35,946 bases of DNA from NCBI GenBank assembly GCA_002029975.1, contig LQBE01000055.1, forward strand, positions 51,139-87,084, given 5' to 3'. A program made the translations under genes and the position numbers. Of this stretch, positions 32,124-35,946 are shown in pieces. Numbering within the stretch: position 1 is the stretch's first letter; each line of letters begins with the position of its first letter. Origin of the DNA: a delta proteobacterium ML8_F1 (lineage in GTDB: Bacteria; Bacillota; Clostridia; Peptostreptococcales; Acidaminobacteraceae). The notes under the pieces were generated by a model. The model searched no databases and had not been told where the DNA came from. It saw only the letters and a list, made by a program, of their open reading frames with translations.

Positions 32124-35100
32124 ATGACAAAATTCACCCACCTGCACCTTCATACAGAATATTCGCTGCTGGATGGTTTTACGAAAATTGACGACCTATT
32201 CCCCAGACTCAAGGAACTGGGGATGGATTCCGTTGCCATCACCGATCATGGGACCATGTTCGGGGTGGTGGATTTTTACAAAAAAGCCGTTGCGGCTGGA
32301 ATCCACCCCATTATCGGCTGTGAGATGTATGTGGCACAGCGGTCCATGACCTCCAGGGACCCCCGCCTGGACAAGCAGTCGGGGCATCTGGTACTTCTGG
32401 CAGAGAATGCAACCGGCTATCAGAACCTGATCAAGCTGGTCAGTGAAAGCTTCTTGAAGGGCTTCTACTACAAGCCCAGAGTGGATTTTGAAATTCTCAG
32501 CGCCCACCGGGAGGGCCTGATTGCCCTGTCCGCTTGTCTGGCGGGGGATATTCAAAGAGAACTCTCAAGGGATGATTATCCCAAGGCCCTGGAATATGCC
32601 CGAAAATACGCCTCAATATACACGACAGACAACTTTTTTCTGGAGCTTCAGGACCACGGGATTCCGGAACAGAAAAAAGTCAACGCCGGGCTCAAGAAAC
32701 TTTCAAAGGAGCTGGGCCTCCCCCTGGTGGCTACCAACGATGTGCACTACAGCCGCAAGGAGGATGCCTTCAGCCATGACGTGCTCCTGTGCATACAAAC
32801 GGGGGCCACGGTAGAGGAGACCCAGAGGATGCGTTTTCCCACCCAGGAGTTCTACCTCAAGAGTCCTGAGGAAATGGCGGCCCTCTTCTCAGATACCCCC
32901 GAGGCCCTCGAAAACACCGGGAGAATTGCGCAAAGGTGCCAGTTTGCCTTCGATTTTTCCAAGACCTATCTTCCCAATTTCTCCCTGGAGGAGGACTTTG
33001 ATTCCGGCAAAAGACTCAGGGCACTGTGTCTGGAGGGACTCAACAGAAAGTACACCCCCGGGGAGGTGCATTTTGAGCGTCTGGACTATGAGCTCGGTGT
33101 CATTGATGCCATGGGATACAATGATTATTTTTTGATTGTATGGGATTTCATCCGCTTTGCCAGAGAAAAGGGGATTACCGTCGGTCCGGGAAGAGGTTCC
33201 GTGGGGGGGTCTATTGTAGCCTATGTCCTGGATATCACTGAGGTGGATCCAATCAAATACGAGCTTATTTTTGAAAGATTCCTGAACCCGGAGCGCATCA
33301 CCATGCCGGACATTGACATTGACTTCGAGGATGAAAGAAGACAAGAGGTCATTGACTATGTCATTGAAAAGTACGGCAGTGATCATGTGGCCCAGATTAT
33401 CACCTTCGGGACCTTCGGCGCCCGGGCGGCAATCAGGGATGTGGGCAGGGTCCTCAATATCCCCTACAAGGAGGTGGACCAGCTGGCGAAGATGGTTCCC
33501 TTTTCCCTGGGGATGACCCTGGACAGGGCGATGAAGGAAAACGGGAAACTCCTTGAAGCTTATCAGCAACGGGAAGAGGTCAAACAGATTCTGGATATCA
33601 GCCGGTCAATAGAAGGCATGCCCCGTCATGTCTCCACCCATGCCGCCGGTGTGGTGATTGCCAGGGATCCCGTGGACCACTATGTCCCCCTGTATGTCCA
33701 GGAGGGCAGTGTCAGCACCCAGTTCAATATGAATCTTCTGGAGGAGCTTGGACTCTTGAAAATGGATTTCCTGGGGCTGCGCAATCTCACCATCATCAAA
33801 AATACTCTGGAGCTTTTAAAGAGAGATCGGGACCTTGTCCTGGACATGGACCGGATACCCCTGGATGACCCACTGGTCTTCCAACTCCTGGGTTCAGGGA
33901 AGACCCTGGGCATTTTCCAGCTGGAGAGCGCCGGGATGAGGTCCTTTATGCGGGAGCTCAAGCCAAAGACCCTTGAGGATATCATTGCGGGGATTTCCCT
34001 GTACCGCCCGGGACCCATGGAGTCCATTCCGAAATACATCAAGAACAAGAACAATCCGGCGCAGATCCATTATGACCATCCGAGACTCCGGGGGATTCTT
34101 GATGTCACCTACGGCTGTCTGGTTTATCAGGAACAGGTGATGGAAATCGTGAGGAATCTGGCCGGATATTCCTACGGCCGCAGTGACCTGGTGAGAAGAG
34201 CCATGAGCAAGAAAAAAATGTCGGTCATGGAAAAAGAACGACAGAATTTTATTTACGGGCACAAGGATGACGCCGGAAGGGTGAGCATTGAGGGTTGTCT
34301 GGCCCGGGGAGTGCCTTTGGAGGTGGCTGAGGCAGTCTTTGATGAGATGATTGATTTCGCCAAATACGCCTTCAATAAATCCCATGCGGCGGGATACGCG
34401 CTGTTAGCCTATCAAACCGCCTATCTGAAAGCCCGTCATCCCCGGGAATTCATGGCGGCGGTCATGAGTACGGTGATGAACAATCACAAGAAGCTCGCTA
34501 TGTACATCGAAGATCTCAAGGCGATGGAAATCCCATTGCTGCCGCCGAGTATCAACAAATCCTTTGAGAAATTTGCGGTGGAAGAGGGGGGGATCCGATA
34601 CGGCCTCCTGGCGGTGAAAAATGTCGGCAGGGGCCTCCTCGACGCCATGATCAAAGAAAGACAGACCATACCCTTCAAGGGGTTCAGGAATTTCATTGAC
34701 AGGATTCCCTCGAGTGAGTTGAACAAAAGGGCCTTGGAGGCCTTGATCAAGGGAGGGGCCTTTGACGAATTTGGCCTCACCCGGGCCCAGCTCCTGTCGG
34801 TTTTTGAAAGGGAGATTGAAACCGCTCATAAAAAGGATTTCGGGGTAGTGAAGGGTCAGCTTGGGATATTCAAGGATATGATTGAGGATGATCTCGACGA
34901 TACATCGCTGCACCGGGTCCCGGAGCTTAAAACCAAGTATTTGCTGGATTTTGAAAAGGAAGTTCTGGGTATATATCTGAGCGGACATCCTTTGGATGAA
35001 TTCAAGGAAGTCCTGGGACAGCGCACCTCCATCAGTCTGTTGGAACTCAATGAAATGGAAGAGCCCTATGACCTCATCAAGGACGGCGACAGGGTCATTG

Positions 35101-35573
35101 TGGGGGGCATGGTCATCAAGGAAAATGAAAAAATCACCCGGAGTAATCAGAAGATGGCCTTTATCGACCTGGAGGATTTGACAGATACCATCGAGGTGAT
35201 TATTTTCCCGAAAATCTACGAGTCCTATGAAAGGATTAAAGAGGAGGGACCCTATGTCCTCGTTTCAGGGCGGGTTGTCTTCAAGGAGGATGAACCTCCC
35301 AAGGTCATTGCCGACAAGGTTGCCTCCCTTTTGACGGTTCAGACACCGCCGGGAAAAAGGCTTTATCTCAAGGTTGCCAGTGTCAGGGAACTCAGTTCGG
35401 ACCGACTCAAGGAAATTCTTGTGAACCATCCGGGTGAGGATGAAATCCTGGTCTATCTTGAAGAAAACCAACAGCTGATTAAAAGTCCCGATCATTTAAA
35501 GGTGACAATCAGTGACAAGCTCATCAATTTGTTGAAGGACCAGCTGGGCAGTAGTTCGGTTGTAGTGAAATAG
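32124..35573 (+). CDS. dnaE: DNA polymerase III alpha subunit, DnaE-type
   Basis: DnaE is a replicative family-C DNA polymerase; in Firmicutes DnaE works with PolC. The 1149-residue length fits the DnaE1 type. An N-terminal PHP domain is visible (THLHLHTEYSLLDG, AITDHGTMFG). The catalytic aspartates D396, D398 lie in MPDIDIDFEDERR, with GPGRGSVGGSIVAYVL upstream and KMDFLGLRNL (around 545) holding the third Asp. The little finger/helix-hairpin-helix region follows, and an OB-fold (VIVGGMVIKENEKI...) lies at about 990-1075. ATG 32124 follows AAGGAG (32112-32117). It is the second gene of the whiA-dnaE transcript, followed at 83 bases by pfkA. Confidence 0.97.
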   Translation: MTKFTHLHLHTEYSLLDGFTKIDDLFPRLKELGMDSVAITDHGTMFGVVDFYKKAVAAGIHPIIGCEMYVAQRSMTSRDPRLDKQSGHLVLLAENATGYQNLIKLVSESFLKGFYYKPRVDFEILSAHREGLIALSACLAGDIQRELSRDDYPKALEYARKYASIYTTDNFFLELQDHGIPEQKKVNAGLKKLSKELGLPLVATNDVHYSRKEDAFSHDVLLCIQTGATVEETQRMRFPTQEFYLKSPEEMAALFSDTPEALENTGRIAQRCQFAFDFSKTYLPNFSLEEDFDSGKRLRALCLEGLNRKYTPGEVHFERLDYELGVIDAMGYNDYFLIVWDFIRFAREKGITVGPGRGSVGGSIVAYVLDITEVDPIKYELIFERFLNPERITMPDIDIDFEDERRQEVIDYVIEKYGSDHVAQIITFGTFGARAAIRDVGRVLNIPYKEVDQLAKMVPFSLGMTLDRAMKENGKLLEAYQQREEVKQILDISRSIEGMPRHVSTHAAGVVIARDPVDHYVPLYVQEGSVSTQFNMNLLEELGLLKMDFLGLRNLTIIKNTLELLKRDRDLVLDMDRIPLDDPLVFQLLGSGKTLGIFQLESAGMRSFMRELKPKTLEDIIAGISLYRPGPMESIPKYIKNKNNPAQIHYDHPRLRGILDVTYGCLVYQEQVMEIVRNLAGYSYGRSDLVRRAMSKKKMSVMEKERQNFIYGHKDDAGRVSIEGCLARGVPLEVAEAVFDEMIDFAKYAFNKSHAAGYALLAYQTAYLKARHPREFMAAVMSTVMNNHKKLAMYIEDLKAMEIPLLPPSINKSFEKFAVEEGGIRYGLLAVKNVGRGLLDAMIKERQTIPFKGFRNFIDRIPSSELNKRALEALIKGGAFDEFGLTRAQLLSVFEREIETAHKKDFGVVKGQLGIFKDMIEDDLDDTSLHRVPELKTKYLLDFEKEVLGIYLSGHPLDEFKEVLGQRTSISLLELNEMEEPYDLIKDGDRVIVGGMVIKENEKITRSNQKMAFIDLEDLTDTIEVIIFPKIYESYERIKEEGPYVLVSGRVVFKEDEPPKVIADKVASLLTVQTPPGKRLYLKVASVRELSSDRLKEILVNHPGEDEILVYLEENQQLIKSPDHLKVTISDKLINLLKDQLGSSSVVVK

Positions 35574-35641
35574 GGTCTGAAGATCCGCCCGGTGTCGGGG
35601 TGAAGACACAGGACATTTGACATGAAACCGCGTGTTGATGA

Positions 35642-35946
<305 letters not shown>

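Overview
The window is a gene-dense chromosomal segment (about 36 kb, no intergenic gap over 300 bases) from an anaerobic, low-oxygen-lifestyle Firmicute of the class Clostridia. Pointers are the murB-PHP-rapZ-yvcK-whiA-dnaE-pfkA order, a soluble selenocysteine-containing formate dehydrogenase with NuoE/HndB/NuoF-like partners, a YcbA/YcbB (GlnK/GlnL)-type two-component pair, tryptophanase, and frequent TTG/GTG starts behind strong Shine-Dalgarno sites. An amino-acid-fermenting or formate-metabolising clostridium is the best guess; genus cannot be fixed from sequence alone.

Layout: (1) 1-858, the C-terminal part of an AI-2E family permease, then a terminator. (2) 891-7651, a uvrB-uvrA-uvrC nucleotide excision repair operon. 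(3) 7656-12800, a four-gene formate dehydrogenase operon. Its catalytic gene fdhA is one 893-codon reading frame read through an in-frame UGA at 11127-11129, with a SECIS-like hairpin right behind it. (4) 12799-13657, tmk plus a 54-residue membrane protein. (5) 13681-15518, three overlapping genes for Tad/Flp-pilus-like (TadE/TadG) envelope proteins. (6) 15510-19398, a GH18 glycosidase followed at 3 bases by a histidine kinase and a YcbB-type response regulator. (7) 19501-19768, a stand-alone 51-residue zinc-ribbon-like protein. (8) 19766-22761, a complete pantothenate operon: a PanG-like reductase, panB, panC, panD. (9) 22734-24597, the only minus-strand unit: a diacylglycerol-kinase-like lipid kinase and a CvfB-like S1 protein. 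(10) 24586-25968, a MobA-FdhD fusion, divergent from unit 9. (11) 26024-35946, murB, a PHP hydrolase, rapZ, yvcK, an inserted tryptophanase with its own promoter, operator-like palindrome and terminator, then whiA (with a highly structured leader), dnaE and the start of pfkA.

Functional links: the MobA-FdhD fusion would supply cofactor modification and sulfuration for the molybdenum or tungsten FdhA encoded 12 kb upstream. The pantothenate operon is self-sufficient from alpha-ketoisovalerate plus aspartate to pantoate, beta-alanine and pantothenate. Tryptophanase, formate dehydrogenase and a glutamine-type two-component system fit an amino-acid-based anaerobic metabolism.

The most notable items are the UGA-interrupted fdhA with its SECIS, a NADPH-like change in the NuoF-type NADH site, the MobA-FdhD fusion that has lost one cysteine of the FdhD pair, the tryptophanase inserted into the yvcK-whiA block, the structured whiA leader, and a TadE-like protein carrying a Cys/His module at its C-terminus.
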